From the NCBI RefSeq assembly GCF_030272615.1, contig NC_081414.1, positions 820,755,896-820,811,895 of the forward strand: a DNA stretch of 56,000 nt. The letters run 5' to 3'. Below the pieces are notes generated by a model. That model was given only the letters and a program-made list of their open reading frames with translations. It had not been told where the DNA came from and searched no databases. The DNA comes from Cryptomeria japonica. Taxonomy: Eukaryota > Streptophyta > Pinopsida > Cupressales > Cupressaceae. The position numbers and the translations under genes were made by a program. The first letter of the stretch is position 1. Each line of letters begins with the position of its first letter. Positions 32,181 through 44,740 of the stretch are shown piece after piece.

Positions 32181-33847
32181 GAGCCTACCGAGCCTATATT
32201 AGCCAAATATGTCAGAAGACATCATGCACCAAGTCAGATTATAGGAGATAAGGATGATCTAGTGATGACAAGGAACAAACTGAGACAGAACACATGTCTG
32301 ATATCTAAATTTGAACCGAGAATAGTGAAAGATGCATTTTACAGTGAAGATTGGATAAATGCTATGACATAAGAGATTGATGAAATCAAGAAGAATGACA
32401 CATGGACACTGGTCCCAAGACCGAAGGACAAAAAAGTAATTGGTACAAAATGGATTTTCAGAAACAAGCTAAATGAAAAAGGAGAGGTTATTCGAAATAA
32501 AGCAAGACTAGTTTGCAAAGGTTATGCCCAAGAAGAAGGAATTGATTATGGTGAGACTTTTGCACCTGTAGCAAGACTTGAAGGAGTAAGAACATTGTTG
32601 GCATATGCTGCTTACAATAATTTCAAGGTATATCAAATGGATGTCAAATCTGCATTTCTGAATGGAATATTAGAAGAAGAAGTTTTTATTGAACAACCTG
32701 AAGGATTTGCTGAAGACAACAATAAAGATCAGGTATGTAAATTGAACAAAGCTTTATATGGTCTGAAACAAGCACCTAGAGCATGGTATGAAAGATTGCA
32801 CTCCTATTTAATCAAGATTGGTTTTATAAGAACAAGTGAAAACAACAATATTTACATCAAGAATGATGAAAATGGAATACTGATCTCAGCCATATTTGTT
32901 GATGATATTATATTTTGTGGGAATGACTCTCTATGCAAGAACTTTGGAAATGAAATGAGCAAAGAATTTGAGATGTCATTAATCGGTGAGATAAAGTATT
33001 TTATAGGTTTATAGATATTGCAAATGAAAAATGAGATTTTCATTACTCAATCCAAGTACATAAAGGAAATCTTGAAGAAATTTGGAATGGAGGATTCAAA
33101 ACCAGTAAGTACTCCTATGACTACAAACTATAAACTATCAAAGAATGATGAATCTGCATCTATTATGAGATACTTTACTGATCCATGATTGGAAAGTTAC
33201 AATATGTTGTTCACAGTAGGCCAGACATAGCACATGCAATAGGTATAGTTGCAAGATTCTCTGCAGATCCTAAGGAAACACACATGACGACAATCAAAAT
33301 AATTTTTAGATACTTGAAAGGCACTGAGGATTATGGCTTAGTATATTAGAAAAGAAATGATTTTGATTTAAAAGTTTATACTGATGCTAATTGGGAAGGC
33401 AAAATTGATGACAAGAAAAACACAAGTGGAGGAGCTTTCTTTTTAGGAGAAAGACTAGTGAGTTGGCTTAGCAAGAAACAAGGATGTGTTTCACAGTCAA
33501 CAACAGAAGCTGAATACGTTGCTGCAGTATTGAATTGTACCAACATAGCATGGATCAAACAACTATTGGAAGGTATAAACGAGAAAGTTACCAAGCCAGT
33601 AACTATATTCTGTGACAATACTGGTGCCATTAACATTTCAAAGAATTTTGTTATGCACTCTAAGACAAAGCACATCTCTATCAAATATCATTATCTTAGA
33701 GAAGAAGCTCAAGAGAAGAAAGTGGTGTTGGAGTATGTTAGCACAAAGGAACAAATAGTAGATATCTTCACCAAGCCACTACCAAGGGACACTTTTGAGT
33801 ATCTCAGAAGTAAGTTAGGGGTCCTACCCCTATCTTCTACTCACTGA
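32181..33847 (+). pseudogene. pol: copia reverse transcriptase and RNase H
   Basis: RT begins near 32330 (EDWINAM, one stop at 32369). It continues with [62 protein letters not shown] and the catalytic FVDDIIF (about 32894), a variant of YVDD. A stop at 33012 and a small deletion or frameshift near 33160 separate RT from RNase H. The latter runs to 33847 with VYTDANWEG, STTEAEYVA, IFCDNTGAI and KTKHISIKYHYLRE. The frame ends KLGVLPLSSTH. In the intact family this enzyme copies the element RNA inside the particle. Confidence 0.85.
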
Positions 33848-34090
33848 CCGAGTTTAGTGAAAGCATCAATTCGATGACTCTACAAAATATCTTTTTAGGA
33901 GTTGATGCTGATTTACACACTTTAGGAGGTTTTCTAAAGGTGTGCAGGAAACAATACAGGAAATAATACAGGGTACAGGAATTGAAGACATAAATGCTCT
34001 AACCGAGACTAAGTTGACACATAACAACAGAAAATCACTTTATACAGGAAAAAATTATGTTTTAGTTCTTTACTTTTTGGCATTGTTGTC

Positions 34091-34105
34091 AAAGGGGGAG
34101 AAGAC
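34091..34105 (+). other. Internal PPT-like tract
   Basis: AAAGGGGGAGAAGAC in the 3' untranslated part, about 120 bp before the true PPT. It sits in a purine-rich stretch with repeated AGAAGAC. Confidence 0.5.
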
Positions 34106-34208
34106 AAAAGAGAAGACTGGAGAAGAGGAGAAGACTAATGTATGGGGGAGAATTCTGATGACAGAAGGAGAGCATTTCAGCATTTCAAACTCTCATAGCA
34201 ATCAATGC

Positions 34209-34220
34209 CAAAGGGGGTGA
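34209..34220 (+). other. Polypurine tract
   Basis: CAAAGGGGGTGA next to the 3' LTR start. The related element at 50055 has AAAGGGGGAGA, so this copy carries a G-to-T type change. Confidence 0.75.
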
Positions 34221-34221
34221 T

Positions 34222-35755
34222 TGTTAGCATTTGGTATTATAACAGACAATGAGAGATTGTTGGTATTTCAATAAAGATATTGAGAAGGTTGTTGATGATT
34301 ATGGATATAACTAATTAAGGATGTTTACTATCTTAATATTATTATTTTGTCATTGATGTCAAGAAATTGATTTTCTAATTCAGTATGATGTTGCCATATC
34401 TTGAGAAGTATGATTTGATGAGTATAAAGATGTCAGTAAAAGACACATAAAGAATATGATGAATAAGGGGAGAAATAAGTTATTCAATGGGCAACTATTA
34501 CCGAGCTAGACAATGATGAGATCATGATGATTAGATTGTTTTGATGTCGTACATATGTTATTGATTGAAAGGTTAATACTATACTATGTTACCGAGCAAA
34601 GAACCTAGTCGGTAAACCCTAAGGAACCTAGTCGGTAAACCCTAAGGTTATCGCTATCGGTTAATGAAGGCATAATATCTATCGAGTGAAGTTTAGTATT
34701 TACCGAGTTGCAGCTGAGTAATACTAGAATACATTAAATGATTACATGCATTATTTAATGAAGGAAGCTGATGAGTTGGCTATGATTAAATGATTGGTAT
34801 GCCGTGAATGAAGTTTGTTAAAGAATCTATGGCAAAGGAAAATCGGCAGGAAGATCTACAGCTTAGATTGAACTACAATACCCTAGCACAAGTTCCAAGA
34901 AATGTATGGAAGTTCCGAGGCAAGGTAAAATGTTTTTAGATCAAAGGATACATTAAACCAGGAAAAAGTTTGAAGATCTGATGGCTATGATTGATCATGG
35001 GAAATGTGATCAATGAAATTAAGTGGTTGGAGAATTGTTTATAAATAGGGATCTGGTGATAAACAATGTATGCGGGCAAGTGTATGCACAAGGATGCTAC
35101 ATAGTGATTACCGAGCACAGAAGCTTGAAGATCTGTTTTGAATAATAGAATATAGAGCCCAGCAGATGGACAAGATTAGTTCTAAGTCTATATTGTATTG
35201 AGCAAATAAGAATCTACTTTAGCATTTTAGATGTGAAGTTGCAGATAGATTTTTATTACTGTTATTTTGTGAAGTGACAGAAAATCTCTTAACTGAGTGG
35301 ACTTAACAGTCTTATTTGTAAAACCCTCTAGCAAGGTGACATTCTGATTGAGTGTTTGAAATCCTTTAACAAGGTCACTTCTAACAAGGTGAAGATCCTA
35401 ACAAATCTGAGGGAAATCCCTTAACCGGGTCACATCTAGCAATGTGTTTGTAATCTTTAACAAGATTTGCTTTTAACCAAGCATACTCTAGAAGAGTATA
35501 TTTTTTAGTGGGTCTAAAATCCCACAGTGGGTTTTCCCTATTTGGGTTTCCACGTTAAATCTGGTGTTATGAGTGTTATGATGTTTATATGCTTTTGAGT
35601 TTGCATGTTTAGCAGTTTTTGGTTATATTACTAAAGTATATGTTACCGAGGTTGAATCTAATGTTTTTATGGAAGATTAAGTTTGTATGATTCACCCCCC
35701 CCTCTCATCTTATTAGCTTGGCATCTATACTTATCTTTAAGTATCAGAACTATCA
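34222..35755 (+). repeat. 3' LTR
   Basis: TGTTAGCATTTGG to AGAACTATCA. It is collinear with 28089-29600 but contains small extra segments, for example an added CTTAACAGTCTTATTTGTAA-like stretch near 35305. A TATA box is at about 35040. Confidence 0.9.
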
Positions 35756-35760
35756 CAAGG
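35756..35760. repeat. Target duplication of copia element, right
   Basis: CAAGG, matching 28084-28088. Confidence 0.9.
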
Positions 35761-36350
35761 AACTTCTAATTATTTTAAAAAATATTCTGGGACTAACAAC
35801 ATGGATAAGACTTTGGACATACAAGGATTTGTTGATGCAGATTGGGCAGGTGACTTGGATAGTCGAAGGTACACAAGTGGGTATGCATTTACATTGTTTA
35901 GAAGAGTTGTAAGTTGGATGAGTAAGAGGTAGCCTATAATTTCTTTATCCACTATTAAAGAAAAGTACATGGCTACTACCCGTGTTTCTAAGGAGGAGGT
36001 AGTATGGTTATAGAGGTTGTGTGTAGATATTGGTTTTGATTGCAGAACAATTCAGATTGGCTGTGATAGCTAGAGTGCAATTTATTTAGCTAAGGATCCT
36101 ATGTATAATGCATGAACTAAGCATGTGGATGTACAATACCATTTTTTTCATGAGTTGATTGCAAAGGGACACATTGAGTTGAAGAAAATTGACACTTGGG
36201 TGAATGTTGTAGATTATCTAACTAAACTTGTGAGCATACAAAAGTTTATTTGGTGCAATAAGACCACATGTCCTGTTTCTCATTCCTAGTTGATTCCATG
36301 ATGATGTGATTCCTTTAGCTTTTACAAGGTATTTGACAAGAGGGAGAATA
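35761..36350 (+). pseudogene. pol: Old Ty1/copia element, RNase H end and PPT
   Basis: This continues the element of 26105-28088. SNYFKKYSGTNNMDK is followed by GFVDADWAGDLDSRRYTSGY, VSWMSKR, IQIGCDS, SAIYLAKDP and TKHVDVQYHFFHELIAKG, ending near 36290. A PPT, AAGAGGGAGAATA, lies at 36336-36350. There are several stops. The RNase H sequence clearly differs from that of the inserted element. Confidence 0.8.
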
Positions 36351-36899
36351 TTGGGAATCAAGGTGTCTCAACCATAGCAATTCCAAATTATGCATTTATT
36401 ATTATTTCACATTTTCCCATGGTTATTTGGCATTTATGTAATTAAATAATTGTGCTCCAACATAAGGGCCATGGGTTTTATTAATTAGCACTTTTGCCAC
36501 ATGTTGATGCCTTAAAAGTCAAATTTTTAGTTGTCAAAAGATGCCCATCAAGTGCCATAACATGTAAGGCCTATTTTTAGGGAGATTATGGTGAATTCTA
36601 TGAAAACTGTAAGAGTTAAAAGTGGGGTGAATCATTTTCGACATGGGAATAAGTTATTATGGAACATATAAGAGAATCCTTACATTTTTTATTAATAATC
36701 TATGATGCATGTAAGAGTATCTCCTATATTTGGGGGATTCTTATGACAACTTGTAAGAAGGTATAATATAATGTAAGAGGCTATGTTTGTCATGTAGGGG
36801 TCAAATGTAATTTTACTATGGTTTTGTAAGGAAGTTAAGTAGTGAAACAACTTCCTACACTAACCTTGAGAGGAGGGTAATGCAAATTTTTTACAGATT
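36351..36899 (+). repeat. 3' LTR (probably partial) of the old copia element
   Basis: Begins TGGGAATCAAGG directly after the PPT. It is non-coding, with repeated TGTAAGAG/TGTAAGAA segments. The end is not certain; sequence style changes near 36900. Confidence 0.5.
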
Positions 36900-37716
36900 A
36901 TTATAACAGTTACAAAAACTTAACAAAGATAAACATACAAAACATTTATACTACAACACAATTATTTACATGGGGAAAACCCTTTTGGGAGAAAAAACCC
37001 ACACTTCAAAAGCCACCCAATATATTATTTAGAAATAAATAATAGATTACAATATACTTGCAGAGAAATATCTTCATAGGAGTATCACCAATTAAATATT
37101 TAGAGGTAACTCAATAGCTATAAGACTCTTACACACAACCTCCATCTCACACACCTCATATATAGGAGATGACAAAACTATGGGCTAAAACCACCCAATA
37201 AAGTGGAACCAACTTTATCTCCAATCCTAGATGCCCTATGATGAGTCAAAAAACACATCAACACATGTACCTCCCTTTTACAACTCATTTATGCGTCCGA
37301 CACATTTTTATATTTCCTATTTTAGGAGACCAAACTTTCAGAGGCCATAACTTGTGAACTGGGTATCCGATTGATGAACCGTTAGATGAGCCAGAAAGCT
37401 TATGATGTTCTCTATCGCCTCATAAAACTCTATGATAGTTACACTCATTTTTTTATGATATTATAGAGCCTGCAAAATCCTTAAAATTGAATTTAAACCT
37501 TTCATCACAACCTTAAAAAACAAAAAAACTTTAATATCTTCAAATCTAGTTATGTTCTTGCAACAAAAATTTATCGGCATGCTTATCTAGCCAATCCAAA
37601 GCTTTGGGAATTTTTTTGAACCAATTTGTGCCCAAACAAAAACTTACTATAAATAGTAACCTTATGTTGATGCAAGATTGAGACACCATTTTCTCAACAA
37701 GTTTTTCAAAACCTTG
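36900..37716 (-). repeat. Reverse-orientation LTR fragment
   Basis: CATGGGGAAAACCCTTTTGG and the following GGGAGAAAAAACCCAC are the complement of the R/U5-type sequence found near LTR 3' ends in this window. No PBS or coding sequence is attached. The rest is AT-rich and non-coding. Confidence 0.45.
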
Positions 37717-38707
37717 TTTTGGCCAATGGTAATGTTTTATGGTAGTAAATTGAACTCCCAAGGGTCTATATATTGAGGGGTTGACTTAGAGTCTAGTAAG
37801 TTATTTTACAGGTACACAGATGTTGCTCAATTGATGCAAGATTAAGGAAATGTTTTTATATTGTAATCTCTTTAAAGAGTAATATAGGTTTTCCCTCTTT
37901 TCTTGGTGGAGTTTTTTCCTAAAAGGGTTTCTCCACGTAATCATGATGTTACGTGTTTATTGATTTGTGGTGTTATCTTTTGATGTTATAACTAATTTCT
38001 TTCATATGATAAACACTATTAGATTTGATTTACAGTTTGATTTGAAGCTTCTATTATTGCTGTCCACCTGTTCTTTTTTAACTTGCATTTGGAAAAGAAC
38101 AATATTTATTATCATGTACATTATGCATTAAATTCCATGTAGTTTTAGATTTACATTGGAAAATAACAATCTTTTAAATAATGATTTCATGATATCATTA
38201 TAGGTGAATATTGCATTAGAATGTACATGAGCATAATGAAAGAGTAGATAAAATCATTGGCATATGTGTGAATTTTATTGTGTGTATTTAAGCTACATGA
38301 TTCTAGGAAAGGGTACCAAATATGGGTAAATAGATAAGGATGATCCTCTTTTTCAAAAAATTCCATTTACTCTAAAGTGCTTTGGCTAAAGCTATGTTCA
38401 TTGAAATAGAGGAATTAGCCTAGAAAAAAATATTAATATGTTTCTCTACCATATATTGATAATAGGGAATTGCATTATCATATTTTAGATATGCATGTAG
38501 ATGTATTAGGTTCCACCAAGGTTTCCATCCTACCATTGTTTCCAAGTTGCTAGGCTCTTCATGCAGGGTTAGTTGTGTAGTGTTATACATTATGCCTCGT
38601 ACATTCATGACAAGGTTCATGATCAAAATTTTATCATTTTGACATCATGGCCTCTAAAGAAAAAGTGTCACCAATGTCCCTAAAGCTTCAATTAGGATGA
38701 TATTTAG

Positions 38708-40415
38708 TGTTGGACACAATCGATCATTGAGAGGGTGAACCAGTGATTTACAAACTTTTTCTTTAATCAGAGCTATACCAGTTCAATATGAAATATACAA
38801 GATGCAGACAGGCTACCAAAGCAATGTAGGCAATGTGTGTAGGATAAATAACTAAAGAATTAACACTTCACACACATGAAGATGCAACACATAACACCAG
38901 ATATACGAGGAAAACCCAATATGGGAAAAACCTCAGTGAGAATAGCTGCTGGAGATCTTCACCTCCAATCTAGCCTCATAATAAAAAAGATCTAATTACA
39001 AATTTTAGGGCACCAAACCAAGGAGCACCAACCCCTAATTTATGAGGACCAACTCAAAGGAGCACTAACCCCTACACAATTTATAGGCTACAACCCTTGC
39101 ACTAAGCGCCTACTCAGTGTAAACAATATGAAAAAATTAGATAAACAATTGGGATTCTTACTGCAAATAAAGTTTTGCAACCTTTCAAAGTTTTACACTG
39201 TTGATTTCTATCTTACTGGTTTGTACCAACTCAACACACACTGCAACTTAGCCTTCATGCTGATTCTAACTCTCCTTAATATTCTCTCCCTCTGTTCTGC
39301 TGATTTCAAATCGCACTTGGTCACTCTCTATCAGGTACTACTTCTTTCAGTTTGTCACCTTTGTAGTCTATGGTCACTCTACCAATTTGTTCCTTACACC
39401 AGTTTACCCTACTTCTCCTTACCAGTAAAACCTTCACTCACAAAAACTTGAAGTGTTTTTCTCTATTTCTCTTTGAGAGCAATTTCACTCTCTTCTTTAC
39501 CCTTTAGCAGCAACTCTTTCTGTCTTAGGTCGCCATATTTAATCTGTAGCTTTCCTGCCAAAAATGGATTCAAATAGAGGGTGGCTAGGGTTTCCTTCTT
39601 CTGACCAAATCTACAACCAATCTGAGCTGATCCACATTGGATCGCATGATTGCATTGGAGGAATAAGCCATCACGCATTTTCGATATGTCCATAATATGT
39701 TAACCAAAAATAGCAAACCCAACCGTGATTTCCGGCCTTGAAATTTGTCGACTCATTTATGACGTAGCTATTTCCTTCTCGAGGTCCTCTTGCAGTCTGT
39801 TTCCTTACTTCGATCCATGCGCCAACAACTCCCTGATCTTTCTCTGTCATTCATTTTTCCTCGAGCCCCATTGATCTATTATCGACTCGTGATTTGTGGC
39901 TGTTTCATTTATTCTTGACTAACTACTCCAACAACTATGTCGATAGAAACTTCATTGACTTCTACATGCTTGCCACCTCAACTCCATATGGCATCACATC
40001 GGCATACACTCAGATCACCGACACAAGGTCAGTTTAAACTTGATCATTCATCAAAATCATATCGGCACAAGCCCTTACCGATGAGACCTTCTCCTTCTAC
40101 TAACCGGTAGCACAACTTCACCTATGGTGGTTTGTGATCACTTTGTCACTCTGCCTCTTTATCATAAACATTATCACAAGAAGACAACCAACCTTTATAC
40201 TAGTTACAATTGGTCATGCCAACACACAACTTCATATCACCTCTTACTAGTGATGTCACTGATAGTCTCAATACCTACTTGACTTCCACCATACCGGTTG
40301 ACAAGTCTTCATGTTGATCTTCCTTATGTTGGCTCAATCTTCTTCATACCGGGTTGACATACCCTACCAGTAGTCTGCAATACCGGTTGATATCAATGAC
40401 ATCTCAATGCCAACA
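38708..40415 (-). repeat. 3' LTR of a reverse-strand copia element, 1708 bp
   Basis: Read on the - strand it starts TGTTGGCATTGAG right after the PPT (complement of 40418-40431) and ends GTGTCCAACA at 38708. Its - strand 3' part includes the CACCC...CTCTCA run typical of LTR ends here. 5-bp flank on the left: TTTAG. Confidence 0.75.
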
Positions 40416-40633
40416 ATCTCCCCCTTTGGCATTGATGTCAACATTATTTGTTTCAGTTTCTCTCCCCCTTTGACAACAATGGCAAAGCGAACCAGAACAT
40501 GACACCAATAATCTCTCCCTTGGTTACACTGGGTTAGGACACGATCTCCTCCTGTGTCCATGCTTCATGATTCAAGATTCATAAGATAGTAACAATGGTT
40601 GACTCCCCCTGAACCATACATCCTCCAACACAT

Positions 40634-41163
40634 TTAAGTGCTGCCGGATGGTGGGATAGCTTGCATCTTATGTCTCAAGTACACAAAAGGACCCAAAGGA
40701 AGTTGCTTGGTAAATATGTCAGCAATCTGCTCACTAGTTGGAACATATTCAACCATGACCTACTTGTCTGCTACCTTCTCCCTTAAGAAGTGATACTTGA
40801 TTGCAATATGTTTTGTTCTTAAGTGCATTACTGGATTCTTGGAGATGTTGATTGCACCTGAGTTATCACATCGGATTGGAATAGAATCTAGTATCTCCAC
40901 TTGTATGTCATTCAATGTCTTCTTCATCCATAGCACTTGTGAGCAACATGTAGCTGCAGCCATATTTTTGGCCTTAGTAGTGGATAATAACACCGAGTCT
41001 TACTTCTTGTTGTGCCATTATACTAACCAGTCTCCTAAGTAGAAAGCACCACCACTTGTTCTCTTCTGGTCATCAATGCATCCTGCCCAATCTACATTAG
41101 TATAAGCCTACAAATAGAAGTCTCCTTTCTTTGGATACCACAAGCCATCACTGATAGTTCCAC
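40634..41163 (-). pseudogene. pol: copia RNase H end, reverse strand
   Basis: Reading down from 41163: DGLWYPKKGDFYL, NVDWAGCIDDQKRTSGGAFY, LLSTTKAKNMAAATCCSQ, IPIRCDNSGAINISKNPVMH and TKHIAIKYHFLREKVADK, then a stop at the next codons and a tail ending LRHKMQAIPPSGST at 40634. Stops replace several residues. This is the C-terminal part of a copia polyprotein; upstream pol sequence is missing beyond 41163. PPT and LTR follow in the correct order. Confidence 0.8.
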
Positions 41164-41791
41164 TAATACATTTGGTCTAGAATTCTAATGGAGGTTTCCG
41201 ATGGAGAAGGTATATTGTGACCAAATTTGATTTTTTTTTGAAAAAATGCCCGACTTCGTCGAAAATGAATTTTTTTATAAAAAAAGTGCCCGAGTTCATA
41301 GAAATTTTGATGACAATGGGCATTACTTAAAATTAAGAAAAAAAAGGGCAAGTCATTTTTGCGTTCAATCCCGTACACGCTTCCGCGTCAAGCTCAACCC
41401 TTGCCAAGATCAAATGACACACTCACCATTCGAGGTAGAATCTTCACCTTCATTTTGGATTTGGATAATATGAGGAATTGCTAAACTTCACCTTCATTTC
41501 GGATATGCATAATATGAGGAATTGTTTAATCTTCACCTTCATTCATTGAATCTTCGCATTTGCATGATAATTGCATGAGGAATTTCAGATTTGCATAATG
41601 TTCGGATGAGCAATTTCATTCAGATTTGAATCTTTACCATGATAGGGGAAAGAGGTTACAATAGGTTTCCGTAGAAGCCATATCCTCTAGGCCCAAGGGT
41701 AGTACGCTTTGTAACCCTTTGCCCACACAAAACCATCACCGTACCACTCTTGCAAGCCTACTTCCCTTCTACCATGGTTGGAAGTACTCAA
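41164..41791. other. Non-coding with short direct repeats
   Basis: Two ~36-bp direct repeats share TGCCCGA.TTC.T.GAAA (41246-41320). Two ~45-bp repeats share CTTCACCTTCATTT.GGAT and ATAATATGAGGAATTG (about 41444-41530). No gene. Confidence 0.5.
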
Positions 41792-42856
41792 TGTTGGTAT
41801 TTTGGCTATGTTGATATGGTTTTGTCATTGATGTCAACACCTATTAACACTTATCAACTCTGGTGCTTTGGAGAATTGGCAATGTTCACCGGCAAGCAAA
41901 TGACTTTATGCACAATCATCGGTATTTGGTTCACCGATGGGATATAATGTTCACTGGCACTTGGAATGACATGGAAAACACTTGGTTATGTTGAAGACAT
42001 TGTTTGGACACTTTATCTTGGAGATTTGTTCATTGTTATATTTGAGTTTGCATATTTGCTTTTACTGGCAAATAGGTCCAGAATAAGCACCGACAGGCTT
42101 ATCTATTCTAGATTAGCACTACATGCTTCAAAGATGATTTATTATTGTTGTAAATGCATTAAGCTAACATGTTGAATCAGATATTGCATCGGTTATTGAT
42201 TTACTTGTAAATTGTTTTTATTGTAATATCTTTTAGATCAAACCTACTAAAATTGGTCTTAGGTTATAGTATATATGTAAGATCTTATTTGTAAAATTGA
42301 TAAGTGATTGGAAAAAGGAATTGTAAGAAGGTATATGCAAGAATAAGCAGAGCTATACACACAGACATCATTTAAAGGTTGAAGGAAGGTTTTTGTGAAG
42401 GCAATCAAAACTACACCGGTACTGAATCCAACATATGAAGATGCTATTTTGAGCAGTACATCTTTATTGGATCTAACCATCCAATTGTAGTCAGTGTGAC
42501 TCCCATTTGTGTTTGAGAAGTGAGCTCTAGGCGCTTGGCCTTCTGCATGTGCAGAACCCATTTGTATACACATACTATCTGTAGTAGTATCATCTGATTG
42601 TGGGTAAGGTTTCCCACCATGGTTTTTCCCCTTACAGGGTTTCCACGTACAAATATTGGTGTTATGTGTTGTGGATGTTATTGTCTTTCTGTTTCATGCA
42701 TTAATCTTTACCGGTACTACAATTAACTGATAACTGTCTACCGACATTAAGTTTGGTTTACCAGTATTAAATATTAAGGTTGGTTAAGTTGTTTTTGGTT
42801 TGAATTTATTTGACAACTGATTCACCCCCGCTCTCAGTTATCTCCGGGACCTAACA
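41792..42856 (+). repeat. 5' LTR of a truncated copia element, 1065 bp
   Basis: Starts TGTTGGTATTTTGGC and ends GGGACCTAACA just before a PBS. It includes GGTTTTTCCCC...GGGTTTCCACGTAC and CACCCCCGCTCTCAGTTA near its end. Confidence 0.8.
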
Positions 42857-42858
42857 AT

Positions 42859-42870
42859 TGGTATCAGAGC
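42859..42870 (+). other. Primer binding site
   Basis: TGGTATCAGAGC, the canonical plant initiator-Met PBS. Confidence 0.9.
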
Positions 42871-42922
42871 CTAGTCCTTTTTTTGCAGAAGTTTAACAGC
42901 TTGAGGAGATCCAATTTCTTCT

Positions 42923-43340
42923 AACTATTTCAAGAAGGACAGTCCTAAACTTGATGGAACCAACTATGGCATATGGAAGATCAGGATGGAGACACATCTG
43001 AATTGCATTGGAAAGGACATCTGGGAAGTTAGAAAGAATGGCTATACCACTCCTACTCAGAATCAGCCTAATCCACCTAACTTGGCTAAAGATGAGGAAA
43101 ATGATTGCAAAGCAAGAGAAGCACTTTTGAGTGCATTATCAGATTAGCAAATCATGGGCTTATCAGATAGGTCTACAACTAAAGCTATTTGGGATCATTT
43201 GGAAACACTTAATGAAGGAGATTCCATAGTCAAAATTGCAAAGCTTGAAAGCTTTCGAGGCAAGTATGAAAATCTGAAAATGGAAGAAGATGAAAGGATT
43301 TTTGATTTTATGGAAAGAGTAAATGAAATTTTTTTGGATA
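42923..43340 (+). pseudogene. gag: copia gag, 5' part only
   Basis: Frame NYFKKDSPKLDGTNYGIWKI, then HLNCIGKDIWEV, DCKAREALLSALSD with a stop, STTKAIWDHLETLNEGD and VKIAKLESFRGKYENLKM, ending VNEIFLDIL. This is the N-terminal gag domain of a copia element different from the 28-36 kb family. The sequence passes at 43341 into duplicated segment B, so the rest of gag and all of pol are missing. Confidence 0.75.
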
Positions 43341-44740
43341 TTTTGGCCCATGGTAATGTTTTATGGTGGTAAATTGAACTCCCAAGGGTCTATATATTGA
43401 GGGGTTGACTTAGAGTCAAGTAAGTTATTTTATAGGTACACAGATGTTGCTCAATTGATGCAAGATTGAGGAAATGTTTTTATATTGTAATCTCTTTAAA
43501 GAGTAATATAGGTTTTCCCTCTTTTCTTGGTGGAGTTTTTTTCTAAAAGGGTTTCTCCACGTAATCATGATACGTGTTTATTGATTTGTGGTGTTATCTT
43601 TTGATGTTATAACTGATTTCTTTCATATTATAAACACTATTAGATTTGATTTACAGTTTGATTTGAAGCTTCTATTATTGTTGTCCACCTATTCTTTTCT
43701 AACATGCATTTGGAAAAGAACAATATTTATTATCATGTACATTATGCATTAAATTCCATGTAGTTTTAGATTTACATTGGAAAATAACAATCTTTTAAAT
43801 AATCATTTCATGATATCATTATAGGTGAATATTGCATTAGAATGTACATGAGCATAATGAAAGAGTAGATAAAATCATTGGCATATGTGTGAATTTTATT
43901 GTGTGTATTTAAGATACATGATTCTAGGAAAGGGTACCAAATATGGGTAAATAGATAAGGATGATCCTCTTTTTCAAAAAATTCCATTTATTCTAAAGTG
44001 CTTTGGCTAAAGCTATGTTCATTGAAATAGAGGAATTAGCCTAGAAAAAAATATTAATATGTTTCTCTACCATATATTGATAATCGAGCATTGCATTATT
44101 ATATTTTAGATATGCATGTAGATGTATTAGGTTCCACCAAGGTTTCCATCCTACCATTGTTTCCAAGTTGCTAGGCTCTTCATGCAGGGTCAGTTGTGTA
44201 GTGTCATAAATTATGCCTCGTACATTCATGCCAAGGTTCATGATCAATATTTTATCATTTTGACATCGTGGCCTCTAAATAAAAAGTGTCGCCAATGTCC
44301 CTAAAGCTTTGATTAGGATGATATTTAGTGTTGGACACAATCGATCACTGAGAGGGGGGTGAATCTGTGATTTAAACACTTTTTCTTTAATCATAGCTAT
44401 ACCGTTTCAATATGAAATATACAAGATGTAGACGAGTTACCAAAGCAATGTAGGCAATGCGTGTAGGAGAAATAAATAAAGAATTAACATTTCACACACA
44501 TGAAGATTCAACACATAACACCAGATGTACGAGGAAAACCCAATATGGGAAAAACCTCAGTGAGAATAGCTGCTGGAGATCTTCAGCTCCAATCCAACCT
44601 CATAATGAAAAAGATCTGATTACAACTTTTAGACCAAGGAGCACCAACCCTTGATTTATGAGGACCAACTCAAAGGAGCACCAACCCTTACACAATTTAT
44701 AGGCTACAAACCCTGCACTAAGTACTTGCTTAGTGTAAAC
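43341..44740. repeat. Duplicated segment, copy B left part
   Basis: Matches 37717-39120. The reverse-strand LTR starts at 44329 (TGTTGGACACAATCG) and is broken at 44740, after CTTAGTGTAAAC. The rest of this LTR reappears at 51546. Confidence 0.8.

Larger units (their letters stand above)
28089..35755 (+). mobile_element. Complete Ty1/copia LTR retrotransposon, 7667 bp, defective
   Basis: It carries TG...CA LTRs of 1512 bp (28089-29600) and 1534 bp (34222-35755), a PBS for initiator tRNA-Met type priming, gag, protease, integrase, RT and RNase H in copia order, a PPT, and a 5-bp target duplication CAAGG. It lies inside an older copia element whose RNase H continues in frame on the other side. 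By eye the two LTRs differ at about a dozen of the first 330 positions, mostly transitions, so the insertion is not recent. Coding is broken by several stops and frameshifts. RT similarity to Sirevirus/Maximus-type elements is my impression only. Confidence 0.92.
37717..41163. repeat. Duplicated segment, copy A (about 3.4 kb)
   Basis: It is closely similar to 43341-44740 and then 51546-52692, the second copy being split. It contains an LTR-like part (37728-38707, with CTATATATT at 37766 and a CTTTTCTTGGTGGAG...GGGTTTCTCCACGTAAT stretch) and the 3' end of a reverse-strand copia element. By eye the two copies differ by scattered substitutions and small indels. Confidence 0.8.
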
